A stretch of 26,463 bases of DNA. It comes from Phellopilus nigrolimitatus (Eukaryota; Basidiomycota; Agaricomycetes; Hymenochaetales; Hymenochaetaceae). The notes under the pieces are model-generated. The model had not been told where the DNA came from and made no database searches. It saw nothing but the letters and a program-made list of their open reading frames with translations. Below, one piece after another: positions 10,705-21,153 of the stretch; within the stretch, counting starts at the first letter, position 1, and every line of letters begins with the position of its first letter. The position numbers and the translations under genes are program-made. Location: NCBI GenBank assembly GCA_021029095.1, contig JAJOHG010000358.1, positions 1 to 26,463 of the forward strand, written 5' to 3'.

Positions 10705-10796
10705 TGATTCGACCCGGTCTCGAACCGGGGACCTCCTGTGCACTCCTCATTCATAGAAGTGTGAGACAGACGTGATAACCACTACACCACCGAACC
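10705..10796 (-). tRNA. tRNA-Val (anticodon CAC) with a 19-nt intron
   Basis: Read on the minus strand, the acceptor arm GGTTCGG pairs with TCGAATC (two G-T pairs). The D arm is GTGT/TCAC, the anticodon stem TCTGT/ACAGG (one T-G pair), and the T arm CCCGG-TTCGAGA-CCGGG. The anticodon loop is CTCACAC with CAC at positions 34-36. The intron is 10741-10759, after position 37, the canonical place. The B box GGTTCGAGACC is intact, and a T4 run follows the 3' end as a Pol III terminator. CCA is not encoded. Confidence 0.95.
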
Positions 10797-12157
10797 GTTG
10801 CATATTACGGTCAAAATATACGTTAGATTTCGCTCACAAACCTCTTCGATCTAGAGCTGATCGAGAAAGAGAGACGGAGGTGATCAGAAAGCAAAGAATC
10901 TATGAAATGGAGAGCACCAATTCTCATATTAAATGTTTATCTGCCCATAGGTGAGAATCATGCAGGACGTTCCAATACGTGCAGACAAATATTTGTCAAC
11001 AACACGTCGGCAAAAATGGCTGCGACGACTTAGACTTTTTGTTGAAACATCTTATCGCAAAGCTTTCTCGAAAATTACATACATGTACTCCATCGAGGAT
11101 GATCGATGATCTATGGCCTGGCTAGTCCTTGGATACTGCTGAGTCAACTGCCTATTATTCCTCCAGCGGAGACGTAACTCGGTAAATGCCATGTGTGGAA
11201 CGAAGGACGAGAGTATTGTGCTCTGCTGCTGTACTAGCGCCGCCTTCGCATTTTCCCAGACGCCTCGACTTATAGGCTCCCAAATGATGGCTTCAGGCTA
11301 GTCCTTGGTGCTGGTGCTAAAGGGCGAGTGCCTTCGTGGGCCGGGTATTCCTACAAATAAGTTGAGCCGTCAGTCGTACCAAAAACAGTATTCCGGGGTA
11401 GACAACAGTACGTGGATTTTATCTTTTGACTTTTAGCTCTCATTTACTTTCCCCCCTACGCGATGTAGCTATAATACCGCAGCCATGATCAGACACGCAC
11501 TGAGCAAATCGCGGTGCTCTGCTTGGTGATGCACAATTCGCAATCAGATGTGGGTAGGTCCGACCTAATAGGTCTTCTGTAAGGGGTGCCTGAAGTGATC
11601 AGATGATATGTAAGGTCTTCCGTCAATATCGGCCTTAACGAACCTCCGTTGACTTACGAAATTCTAGTCAGTATAAGCCATCTGCACATCTCCGTCAGCA
11701 TTCGTGAAATAGTCCAAATATAAGGCGGTTTTGCGCGCTGGAATGCATGGTAACTTTCGGCTCAATATCGGTCCAGCTTGAGTGCTCCTGCGCTTCATAA
11801 TCTTGGGCATTCTTAAAGCGGAAACCGAAAGCACAAATTTCTAAATTAAGAAAGTCTTGTGGTCTTCTGTCTCTGAAGAGGCACAATCATAGACTCGGTT
11901 TGCTAGTCCGCAATTGGTGGGCTTGGGCCGCTCATACGCCCTTTTATCTAGACTGCAATTCCTGAAAATAGTCTTAAGTGCGTCGTATTGGCTGTCTACT
12001 CCTCCTTGGCTTCGACGGCATCTAAGTCTATACCTTTCATATTGGATTGCGGGTGTTCGATCATGAAACAGCTTCGGCATATGGACTTGTTTTTAATTTC
12101 CCCTTGCATCGGACATTGAACTCAAGGCCAGGCCCTGGCGTGTCCTGGTGCATTCGG
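10797..12157. other. Long intergenic region, no gene seen
   Basis: About 1.36 kb with no recognisable protein or RNA gene. Two short minus-strand frames (11695-11886 and 11841-12080) overlap in different phases. They could be traces of a decayed element, but I recognise no family in them. Base composition is mixed to AT-rich, unlike the GC-rich housekeeping genes. Confidence 0.5.
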
Positions 12158-12165
12158 TATAAAAA
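12158..12165 (+). promoter_or_regulatory. TATA box of the cytochrome P450 gene
   Basis: TATAAAAA lies 50 bp upstream of the P450 ATG, so the leader must be very short. Consensus is good; function is inferred. Confidence 0.6.
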
Positions 12166-12190
12166 GCTCCCCTTCGTCGTCTTTTCTAGT

Positions 12191-12205
12191 ATGAACTCAG
12201 GCTGA
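12191..12205 (+). promoter_or_regulatory. Four-codon upstream ORF before the P450 start
   Basis: ATG-AAC-TCA-GGC-TGA ends two bases before the main ATG at 12208. If transcription starts upstream of 12191, which the TATA position allows only narrowly, initiation here would lower P450 translation. If it starts downstream, the uORF is bypassed. Confidence 0.4.
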
Positions 12206-12207
12206 AA

Positions 12208-14734
12208 ATGATCGTATATCTCGTTGATGTTGTTGTGGTTGCTTGTGCTCTGAAATACTTACAACTTTGGTTCTCTCGATACAAACGACGTACGGCAACT
12301 CCGAAGTATCCCCCGGGACCAAAAGGGCTACCTTTGGTAGGAAACTACTTCGAAATGCCACCCGATAAGGAGTGGGAAAAGGCGAAAGAGTGGGGAGAAC
12401 AGTACGGTGAGTTTGGAAATCCAGGCGTCTCCAGACTCCTGATAAAATACTCACGCATTCACCAGGGAGTCTGGTGTTTTTCAGGAACTTTGGCACACCC
12501 TACCTCTTCTTAAACACATATGAAGCTGCCGTCAACCTATTCGAGAAGCGTGGTCATAACTACTCGTCTCGACCGGAAAATGTCATGGTCGAGCTGTATG
12601 CTACATATCCATGTGCTCATAATCTCTAGTCCATTGCTTACTTACTTCGCTTTTGTTGCCGTCCTTGCCGCCCAGCGAGGGTTTTTCGCGATGGTTTCCG
12701 TCAGCTTTGCCTTACGGAGACGAACTCAAGAGGACCAGACAGTTAATGCATCGTTACTTCCAACCATCTGCTGTAGAGGATTACGCAGAGCTTCAGACGC
12801 GATCCGCTTACAGGATGCTGTTGGGGATTTTGAACGCACCGGATAAATTTCCTGCCGTCCTGAGACAGTAAATCTCGCTATCTTTTTTTATTTTCTTATT
12901 TAACTCATTACAATCGCAGCTCAGCTGGCGAATCGATCATGATGGTCACCTACGGTTATCAAGGTATGTTTATTCTATTTCAATACGCGCTGGGATAGAC
13001 TGCACACTCATTTTCTCAGTCAAAGAATCCGATGACCCGTATGTCGCACTTGCGGATAAAGGTTTGGCGGCTTTTATTGAAGCCAGTGGCTTCTTCCTTG
13101 TGAACGCTCTTCCTTGGTGTGAATATACTGGTCTACCGTTTTAAGGTGTCCAATTTGTCTAACAACGTTTTCCGTTAAACAGTACGCCATCTCCCTGCTT
13201 GGTTCCCAGGTACTAGTTTCCATGCGATTGCGAAGGAGGGCTACAAACATTCGATGGCTATGTACCACGAGCCGCACAAGATGGCGAAAGCAATAATTGC
13301 AAGTCTCATTTGTCGTGCATTTTGGGATGGGTGATCATTTGTTAATTTCGCTAACTTGTTAGTCTGACGGCACGGCAGCACCGTCGATGACAAGCAAATT
13401 TATAGAATCGAAAACAGCTGAAAACGGGGCCATAAAAGACGAAGACCTCCTTGCTAAGACCACAGGTGTTATGTACGCAGGTCCGTCAGACTCATGAGAC
13501 TATGACTTCATCTAGCTGTTGACAATAATCAACAATAGCTGGCGCAGACACAGTGAGCTAGTATTTCTACTTTTTTCTATCTCCAAATAAGAAACTTGGT
13601 TATGTTTCTTTCCGGGGTATGTCAAGACCGTATCATCGCTGCTAACGTTTATACTGGCTATGGTCCTGAACCCCGAGGAACAACGACGCGGACAAGAAGA
13701 GGTGGATAGAGTTATAGGCAGGGACAGCCTTCCGACCATGAAGGACCGTCCGGATCTACCATTTGTGGATGCACTTTGTAAAGAGGTACTGAGGTGCGTT
13801 TGTACAGATGGTATAATAAGACTACATCGGCCATGGACTGACTGAACTTCCGCCCCATGATTATACATTCGTAAAAGATGGCAAATAGTCGGGCCTGTGG
13901 GTACGTTAACTTGATATTAGTAAATGTATCCGATTTCATCGATTCAAGTCGATTCCGTCAGGTCTTGCACACACTGTTGCAGATGACGACGTCTACGATG
14001 GCTATTTAATTCCGGGCGGTACCTCTGTTTACGCAAACCTCTGGTGAGTACTTCAATTGTTCGCGCTGCGCTGTAGAAAGAAATCCGCCAAAATATGTCA
14101 ATTTTATTAACTGACTGGCTTTATATAAGGGCAATGTCACGGGATCCTAAGGAGTATCCAGAACCAGAAAAGTTCATTCCTGATAGATGGCTTCCTAAAA
14201 AAGGGACAAGAAGGCCTGTCGACGTTAGCAAGATTGTCTTTGGAATTGGCCGACGGTGAGCATCTATCCCAGTGCTTTATTTGCGAAAGTAGTACTTGTT
14301 TGAAGAGGACGTCGGCTAATCAAGCATAACTTCCTATTCTTCGTTTATTGTTTTTACGGAGACTAGAATTTGTCCGGGAAGGTTTTTTGCAGACAATGCT
14401 GTAAGTTCATACAGCCTCTTAGACAGGTAAAGAAGTATACTAATGGTACTCTCGATGAACCGTACAAGGTGTTCATCGGCATAGCATCTCTGTTGTCTGC
14501 TTTCAACATCCAAAAGGCCCTCGACGAGAATGGGGTTCCAATCACGCCGACTGAGGAGTATACCACAAACTTCATAAGGTTAGCATATCTAAAGTCTGGA
14601 CGCACTTGTTGTATTCTTTTGTACTTACTGTGAACAATACCGCAAGGCATCCCAAGGCATTTAAGTGCAAGATTACACCGCGCTCTGAGAAGACAGCGTC
14701 GCTAATTCGTCAAGCTGTCGAGTCTTCTGGATGA
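12208..14734 (+). CDS. Cytochrome P450 monooxygenase, microsomal
   Basis: Fifteen exons join in phase to 513 residues: 12208-12406, 12466-12595, 12676-12867, 12920-12963, 13020-13118, 13183-13298, 13363-13480, 13539-13552, 13627-13793, 13878-13900, 13962-14043, 14130-14255, 14367-14400, 14469-14578 and 14647-14734. Residues 2-20 form the ER membrane anchor and PPGPKGLPLVGN (35-46) the hinge. Other motifs are I-helix AGADTT (300-305), KEVLR (356-360, Glu357/Arg360), PDRW and heme loop FGIGRRICPGR with the Cys ligand at 439. The layout resembles Agaricomycete P450s of the CYP64-like group, but I cannot assign a family or substrate. The intron at 13299-13362 uses a GCAAGT donor. A CPR reductase encoded elsewhere would supply electrons. 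The coding sequence is AT-richer than its neighbours. Confidence 0.94.
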
Positions 14735-15527
14735 ACCATGAGATGTTGAATCAGAAGGGAGGCTTTTACTCGTCTATTCGCATGATCACTCGTGGGATTT
14801 AGATGCAAATTATAAGTTGACGATCGAACTACCGAAAACAATGTATGTCTTTTTCGAGCTTTGCAAATGGAAAAGGTTCGCTTGGAAGCTTAGCTAGACT
14901 TGTGCTGGTGACTAGACTGAAAGGATGTCTGCCAGTCCGTAGGGTGAAGCTGAGTGCAAGAGGTGCTTCTACTCAACCCCCTATCCTAAGTCCAGAGTAA
15001 TTCTAGAAAGTGAGCACATTCTTTTGCAGAGTCCACTCGAACGCGCTTTTTACGACACTTTGAGACCGAGCTACGCGAGAGTGGTCTGGATCCCGGACAT
15101 CGGCACGGCTAGCAGAACGTGGACAGGGCCAGATTGCCCATTAGATTACTTGAAATGATGGCTGAAGTTGCCGTGTATGCGGCTCCCGTTTACTGTCTCA
15201 CTTTACATGTAGCCCTTCGTGACGCTTTCGTTCTCCTTGGAACAGGAAGAGTTGGATAAAGACACCATTTATTTCGAAGATGCGTCGGAAACAGCGCATC
15301 GCGGGCGCTCAATAGTATCCTTAGAAAGTTTCATGTATTGGGTTAATGATTAAACCGACTTGCTGTCAGTACATATTTACATCAGTGACATTTTTATCTT
15401 GTTGACAATCTATCAGGGTGAAAGGAAACAAGGAAACACAGCCATGTCGACGAGGTATTCATATCGGCTGGATACGAGCCTGCGAGAAAAGCGGTCTCGC
15501 GATTTCCTTCACAAAATTTAAAGCCCC
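14735..15527. other. Convergent intergenic region, no gene seen
   Basis: 793 bp between the ends of the P450 and glutaryl-CoA dehydrogenase genes, which face each other. Only short frames without recognisable domains are present. It should hold both polyadenylation regions. Confidence 0.55.
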
Positions 15528-17132
15528 TCAGTTCGCAAAAGCCGGGATGCCGGTCATCGCCTTCCCAAGAATGAGGGTATGGATATCATATGTTCCTTCG
15601 TACGTATTGGTTACCTGGAGATTCGCGACGTGTCTCCCGATATGATATTCGTCCGCGCACGCATTCCCGCCCAGCACGTCCAGCACGGTGCGTGCATGCT
15701 TCAGCGCCTCCCCACAGTTGTTCCGCTTCACAATCGAGATCATCTCCGGTGCGAGTGCATCTGCGTCCTTGAGCCGGCCGACCTGTAGGCTCGCGAGCAG
15801 TCCGAGCGCGACTGCGCTCTGCGCGTCCACGAGCTTCTTCTGTACGAGCTGAAAACTCGCGAGAGGGCGCCCGAATTGCTTTCTTTCGAGAGCATAGTCG
15901 CGCGCTCGGGCGAGACAGTCCTCGAGTGCACCAAGCACACCCCATGAGATGCCGTACCGTGCGTTGTTGAGGCACGAGAAGGGTGCCTTGAGGCCTTCGC
16001 CCCCGGGAAGAAGCGCATCGTGCGGCGCCTTGACACCGTCAAGAAATATGGAGCCAGTGAGCGAAACACGTAGCGCAAGCTTGTTCTTGATGGGCGGCGC
16101 AGTGAGGCCCGCGGTCCCTTTTTCAACTAGGAATCCGCGGACCTTGTTGTCCCACTTACAGCGCGCCCAGATGAGGAAGAGGTCTGCGACGGGCGCGTTG
16201 GAGATCCAACTCTTGCTTCCGTTGAGAAGGAAACCGCCATCAGTCTCCTCAGCGGTCGTTTCCATGTTTGCGGGATCTGAGCCGTGGTTCGGTTCCGTCA
16301 ATCCCTGGTTAACACATAAGCAATCGAGAGAATTATGATTTGAATAACCGTTGCGAGCTAGAAACCCAACAGAGATACCCACAAAGCATCCAATTATCTC
16401 ACCCTTGGCAAGACGTGGGAGGTACTTCTCCCTTTGTTGCAGCGTTCCAAATGCGTTTATAGGATGCATAACGAGCGATGACTGGACGGACATGGTCGAG
16501 CGATATCCCGAATCTACTCTGAGATACATGTGACAATATAATTCAGCAGACTAGGGAGAGGAGCGACTGCCTTACTTACCGCTCTACTTCACGGGAGACG
16601 AGCCCATATGCGACGCTGCTGACGCCGGCGCACCCGTAGCCCTTAATAGTCGACCCCAACAGACCAAGCTGCCCCATTTCGGACATGATTTCAGGTGTGA
16701 ATTCTAGTGAGAAAAAGTATGAGAGGTAGAAATTTGAGTATAAGAGTAGACGCACTTTCAGTCCTTTGCGCCTCGAGCACCCGTGGGAGGAGATTTTCCT
16801 AGAAAGAAGTCAGACTGGTAGTTCGTACAGGAGAAAGAAGCTCTGTGGACCTGGCAATAGTCTCTCGCAGTGTCTCTGCAAAATATAAAATTTAACCAAG
16901 CAGTCAGAGCGACTTTGGAGATACATACCGCACAGCGATCTCTTCCTCGGTGAGCAATGACTCGAGATTCAACGGATCCTACACGTGTATGTCTGTGTTT
17001 GAGCGAGCCATTTATAGTATGTTTTGGCGTGCGTACCTCCCAGTTAAACTTGGCGAACGTCGACGCACGTCGGCAAGATGGCATCCGCGCACTGGGGCGG
17101 AGTCGTGCGAGTTGAAAGAGCGTCCTCGACAT
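15528..17132 (-). CDS. GCDH: Glutaryl-CoA dehydrogenase, mitochondrial
   Basis: FAD-dependent acyl-CoA dehydrogenase that oxidises and decarboxylates glutaryl-CoA to crotonyl-CoA in lysine, hydroxylysine and tryptophan breakdown. Seven exons: 17132-17037, 16978-16929, 16875-16851, 16798-16756, 16703-16580, 16518-16383 and 16304-15528, giving 416 residues. The first 25 residues ([20 protein letters not shown]) are a classic Arg/Ser mitochondrial presequence. Family motifs include [12 protein letters not shown], then [35 protein letters not shown] and [15 protein letters not shown], which holds the catalytic base Glu394. The intron at 16382-16305 has no stop in frame, so a retained form would stay open; splicing restores the conserved GCF-GLTEP join. 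The gene shares a very short divergent promoter with the next gene. Confidence 0.97.
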
Positions 17133-17297
17133 TGTAAACAGCGAGCAGGTCGTCGTGGTCGTCGTGAGTCAAGGCGCGGTCACCTGCAGTGACGGAAGTC
17201 GAATAGCCGGAAGCTCTGCCGATCCTACCGAGCTATATTCGGTAAGTCTTCGGCGCAGGATATTCGCCGCTTTTTCGCGAGCTCATCGTTGCAGACG
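17133..17297. promoter_or_regulatory. Compact bidirectional promoter with a 5' UTR intron
   Basis: Only 165 bp separate the two divergent start codons. A consensus GTAAGT donor at 17242 and a TTGCAG acceptor ending at 17294, three bases before the plus-strand ATG, suggest a 53-nt leader intron for the plus gene. No TATA box is seen, as often in housekeeping divergent promoters. Confidence 0.6.
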
Positions 17298-19278
17298 ATG
17301 TACTCACGCTGTGCTCGACGCGTCGTATGCCGGGCGCTGTCCAAACCCAGATATCATCAGCTGCCTCATCGACGCTGTCTGACAACTGAACATGTGCCCA
17401 CGACCACGAGCGCGAACTCAAGCTCTGCGGACGTTTTCCCTGACACGGCCAACGACCTCGACCCCGACGAACAGCATCCTGCTAGCTCTAATGCAACTCC
17501 AATACTCGACTTTGTCGATTCAGTGGCACCTCAAAAGACATCGTACTCTCCTTATGTGTTCGACGAGCTAGAACAGTCGTCGCTCAGGACGGAGGCGAAG
17601 CAGGCAAAATCTCTGTCGGCGACACACAAACACACGATCATGGTCTACCCGCAAAATGGCGCACGGGATATGCCCGACGTACTTGCCATTGTGCGGGATA
17701 TTGAACGGCGTTTTGGGAGGGTTCGGGAATTCAAGGCACTTCATGTGAGCATTTTCTGTGCGCGTCATCGTGTGTTGTCTTTTCAAGTCTGACTTCCAAC
17801 AGGACAAGGACTCGCCGTCGAACTACCTACGTGTCATTTTCATTCGCTTCGATTCTAGTGAGTCTGCACGGCGCGTGGAAGAACTCGGGTCCCGCACGAT
17901 CACGGTCCGTATCCAACCGTGGAACCGCGCGCTCCTCGTCGATGGCGGTGTTGGTCTGGAAGACATCCAACGATATCTGCGCGAAGGCCCCATGAGAGAT
18001 GATGCTGCTATTGCTGATGCTTTAACCGGTGTCGAGGATGCGATGAGCTCAGCCGAGACCGGGGCAGGCTCGCTTAACGATGCTGAACGCTGGAATAAGC
18101 TTGTGCGAGACGACAATGCAGGGCAGACGTCAGCTAATCTCGATGGCTCCTCGTATGAGGAGCCTGCTGCCAGCCCATTTGATAATGTTGCCGACGGCGA
18201 GGAGTACAGAGTTGAGGATGCGGCAGAGAAATACAAACCCGAGAACGAAATCGTTTGTAATATCGAGTTTGTCGGTATGTCTTCCTTGCTCCTAGTCAAA
18301 TAGTCCAATGCTCAGTTTGTTTTCTTTTAATCACTAGAAAAACGTTTCACATCAACCACGTTTGCGCCCTACATGAAGATCAAAACCCCCGCAGAGCGGC
18401 GGCAGCGACTTGCGCGCGCATTTGTCGCGTGGAGCGGGTTCTACACTGGCTACGATTTCAAGGATGACAGCGTCAAGGATGAGCTCCCAAGCCCGCCTGA
18501 AGGAAGGACGGAAATGTCGGACGAGAAACGCGCGCGGGCGATTCGTGTCGCGGCACATTCGATGCGTCATCTTCTACTGAACATGCGCATTGGCCTGCGT
18601 GATGCAGGCGACATGTCTCACGGACTCATACGTCAAAACGGGCAGCTGACAGTCGCGGAGTGGTGTCGGCAGCCGGAGGTAGAAGCAGAAGCTTGGACAC
18701 AGGCAGATGCAGAGGCGGCGGACGATTCTGCGAAGAAGCTAAAATTGGGCGCCAAGGAGGGAACGAAGGCGACGGCAGATTTCGAGGTCGCGGAGAGGGC
18801 GGTGGAGAAGGCGGCGCCGAAAGAGCTTACGAAAGCAGAGGCGGAGATGTGGCAGAAGGTCGTCAGAAGGATGACAGCTGGGGCGGGTGACGCACAAAAG
18901 CCCGCCGCGCGTAAAGAGGCACCACGAGTCTCACTGAAGAAAACGATGGCCGTGTCTGAGCCCACGCTGCAGAAACAGCCTACATCATCGTCTTCGGCTG
19001 GTGCCAACGCTATGGCGTCTTCGTCCCCTTCTCTGGCGTCCTCCGACTCGAAATCGGCTCCTGTGCCCGGCTCCGCTCCGAAGGCCACTGTCGCAGAGCC
19101 TCTTGCTACCATCTCCTCTGCCAAATCTTCCACCTCTACCCACCTCGATGCCTCGACTTCGGAGATAATAAACAATCGTGCACGCCGGCAGGCTCGCAAG
19201 GAAGAGGCGGAGCGGCGGAGCGAGCAGGACAGCTTCAAGAACAAGTTGCTCGGCTGGGTGCGCCAGGGGCGGCTGTGA
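17298..19278 (+). CDS. Uncharacterised mitochondrial-presequence protein with an RRM-like segment
   Basis: Three exons join in phase: 17298-17744, 17803-18274 and 18338-19278, giving 619 residues. I do not recognise the family. Residues 1-30 are Arg-rich and free of acids (MYSRCARRVVCRALSKPRYH), a likely mitochondrial presequence. Residues about 112-190 alternate strand and helix in RRM order: HTIMVYP, DMPDVLAIVRDIERRFG, VREFKAL, NYLRVIFIRFDS, SESARRVEELG, ITVRIQP. This suggests a divergent RNA-binding fold. After an acidic linker, a basic helical block (KTPAERRQRLARAFVAWSGF) and a long Ala/Lys/Glu/Ser low-complexity region lead to a basic C-terminal helix ending KNKLLGWVRQGRL. The ATG at 17298 is chosen because it follows the leader-intron acceptor. 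It may act in mitochondrial RNA metabolism, but that is inference. Confidence 0.85.
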
Positions 19279-19974
19279 GATGGAACTCGCAGCGTCTTCT
19301 CGGAGTTAAAGTAGGGTGGAAGCTGACAACTATAGTATATTCCTTCATTATTCGTAGTCTCGCACAACACATCTATATAGTCAATTTCTTAGAGCATAAA
19401 TCGATTCGAAACTAACTGCCCATCTTTCAACTGGGGATTTCTGAGGCTTTGGCCCAAGGTCTATCCTAGGCCCGGTCAATTTCATTTGAAGCCAACAAGG
19501 GCTTTGCATATCCTGCGGCATGACCTCAAGTTTCAAGAAGCCGAAACCGGATTCCAAATTCTGATTTTGATTTTTGATTTTGAAAAAGTCTCCGCCATTT
19601 TCCCGTCCGTAGAAGCCGGAATTCAATTCCAAGCAAGCCCAGGCCGAAACCGTCAAGCTGATTGTCCACCGGTCTTATGAGACCCATGTGACGCAAACTA
19701 GGGCAAGACCAATACTAATTCCGAACATACCGGCTTTGATGCCGCTAGCATACATGTGCTTTGCTTGTGGCTAAATACATATTCTCACGCCCTGTTTTGG
19801 TTTACAAATATGCGGCGTGAATTTCAACTGAACTGCATACTTAAGCCGCGGTCTGCGCTCATCGGTTCGCAGCAACGACGACGACGTTGCACATACTAAT
19901 CACCTCCTTGGCATAACCAAACTACGCTCAAGAGTTACCCGGCTGTAGAACAAATACGCCATACTTATCTCCAA
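19279..19974. other. Intergenic region with a compositionally odd patch
   Basis: No gene seen. The patch at about 19430-19660 has repeated GATTTTGATTTT-like and CCGAAACCG-like words, and its minus strand gives a Gly/Phe/Asn-rich frame (IKNQNQNLESGFGF). This looks like decayed repetitive DNA rather than a gene. Confidence 0.45.
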
Positions 19975-21153
19975 ATGCCGAGAGATCTGCCTCCAGAAAT
20001 CCTAGATCGCATTTTTGAGCTCAAGGAAGGATTTGGAGATACTATTCCTCCAATGATCGAGCTCCTTTCTTTCCTTAGTGTTTGTAGATCTTGGTACCCC
20101 GTCGCTGCGCGCAGGCTGTACAGCACAATCGAACTCCGGAAATGGAAAAAACCTCAGGTGGCCCAAGGACTACATGTTACCTTAACGAAAAATAGACACC
20201 TGGCAGAAATGGTCCGCAATCTCACCCTAGAGCTGAAGAAGGATGATGATGACGAGGATGAAAAGGCAAAGGCAAGCGATTACATCCAGATCATAGATCG
20301 CTGCGCAAACCTGGCATGTATTACTCTCCTCAACTACGGAGCCTATGATCGTTCTGCGCTCAAGCAAGTACTTGCAGCAGCTAGTCTAATTTCGTTGCAT
20401 ATTCATTGCGAAGATTCGGCCCGAAACCTTTTTAGAACGGACGAGCTCCTTCGTATGATGGCGCACTGGCCAAGGGTAGAAAGTGTTTCTGTCAGTAAGA
20501 ATGTGATGGCACCATCAAAGGATGTCCGGCGGGAACTCGTTTCTTGCGACAAGTCAAGGCAAGGTTTTTCAGATTCTGGTCGAAACCTCCGCAAGCTCCA
20601 TCTCTTAGAGGGCGCGCAGCTTTCCGCTGACGACATGCGTGACGTCCTTTCTCTTCCATTTTCACACGTCGAGGAATTCTCTGCTCGACTTGAAGACAAT
20701 GCGGAAATACGCATACCGTTCGTCGCGTGTCTCAGGATGTGGTCTTCACGACTCACAGGGCTTATGCTGGACATGCGTTTAGTCTCGTCATTGGGTCGGA
20801 TTGATGATGTTTTCTCAATGCTACACTGCTTGGAAAAACTCGCGGTACACTCGACACTTGTATCGCCTCGGGCTATTTTGGCCCTTCCCGCACTCGTATG
20901 GATTAATTACTATATATCGAAGCCGGAAGACGTAGACGAGCTTGTTGCTGCTTTCACAATGTCTAGTTTGGATCGGAAAAATGGTCGAATTAAGCGCAGC
21001 GTGCCTGGGCCTACTCTCAAAATATTTAACACTGGCGATTGGTCCAAAGGTCCTTTTCGCGATCCGTTTAGTACTAGTGGACTTGGTAGGGAAGCGGAAT
21101 TGCGCCTAACGGATGTGTGCTCGGTACTGGGTACACAATTGGTAACATACTAG
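19975..21153 (+). CDS. F-box-like protein, single exon
   Basis: 392 residues in one frame without introns. The N terminus MPRDLPPEILDRIFEL followed by LLSFLSVCRSWYPVAARRLYSTIEL is an F-box-like module (about residues 4-55) with the usual LPPEIL...VCR.W pattern. An acidic run, KKDDDDEDEKAKAS, sits near residue 90. The remainder is helical and leucine-rich with weak LRR character (LRKLHLLEGAQLSADDM, CLEKLAVHSTL). Probably a substrate receptor of an SCF ubiquitin ligase; the target is unknown. It shares no evident close similarity with the F-box protein at 4673, so the two are not a recent duplication. The start is the first ATG and abuts the domain. The C terminus ends QLVTY without a known motif. 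Confidence 0.75.
   Translation: MPRDLPPEILDRIFELKEGFGDTIPPMIELLSFLSVCRSWYPVAARRLYSTIELRKWKKPQVAQGLHVTLTKNRHLAEMVRNLTLELKKDDDDEDEKAKASDYIQIIDRCANLACITLLNYGAYDRSALKQVLAAASLISLHIHCEDSARNLFRTDELLRMMAHWPRVESVSVSKNVMAPSKDVRRELVSCDKSRQGFSDSGRNLRKLHLLEGAQLSADDMRDVLSLPFSHVEEFSARLEDNAEIRIPFVACLRMWSSRLTGLMLDMRLVSSLGRIDDVFSMLHCLEKLAVHSTLVSPRAILALPALVWINYYISKPEDVDELVAAFTMSSLDRKNGRIKRSVPGPTLKIFNTGDWSKGPFRDPFSTSGLGREAELRLTDVCSVLGTQLVTY

Noticed and set aside
11695..12080. Minus-strand gene upstream of the P450
   Set aside because: Two short frames in different phases, no recognisable domain, and no convincing splice join.
12520..14650. P450 as a degraded pseudogene
   Set aside because: Apparent stops at about 13558 and 13843 fall inside introns once the 14- and 23-nt exons and the GC-AG intron are used; all phases then agree through 513 residues.
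17133..17297. Start of the 619-residue protein at the in-frame TTG at 17289
   Set aside because: The TTG lies in the inferred leader intron and its acceptor; the ATG at 17298 directly follows the acceptor.
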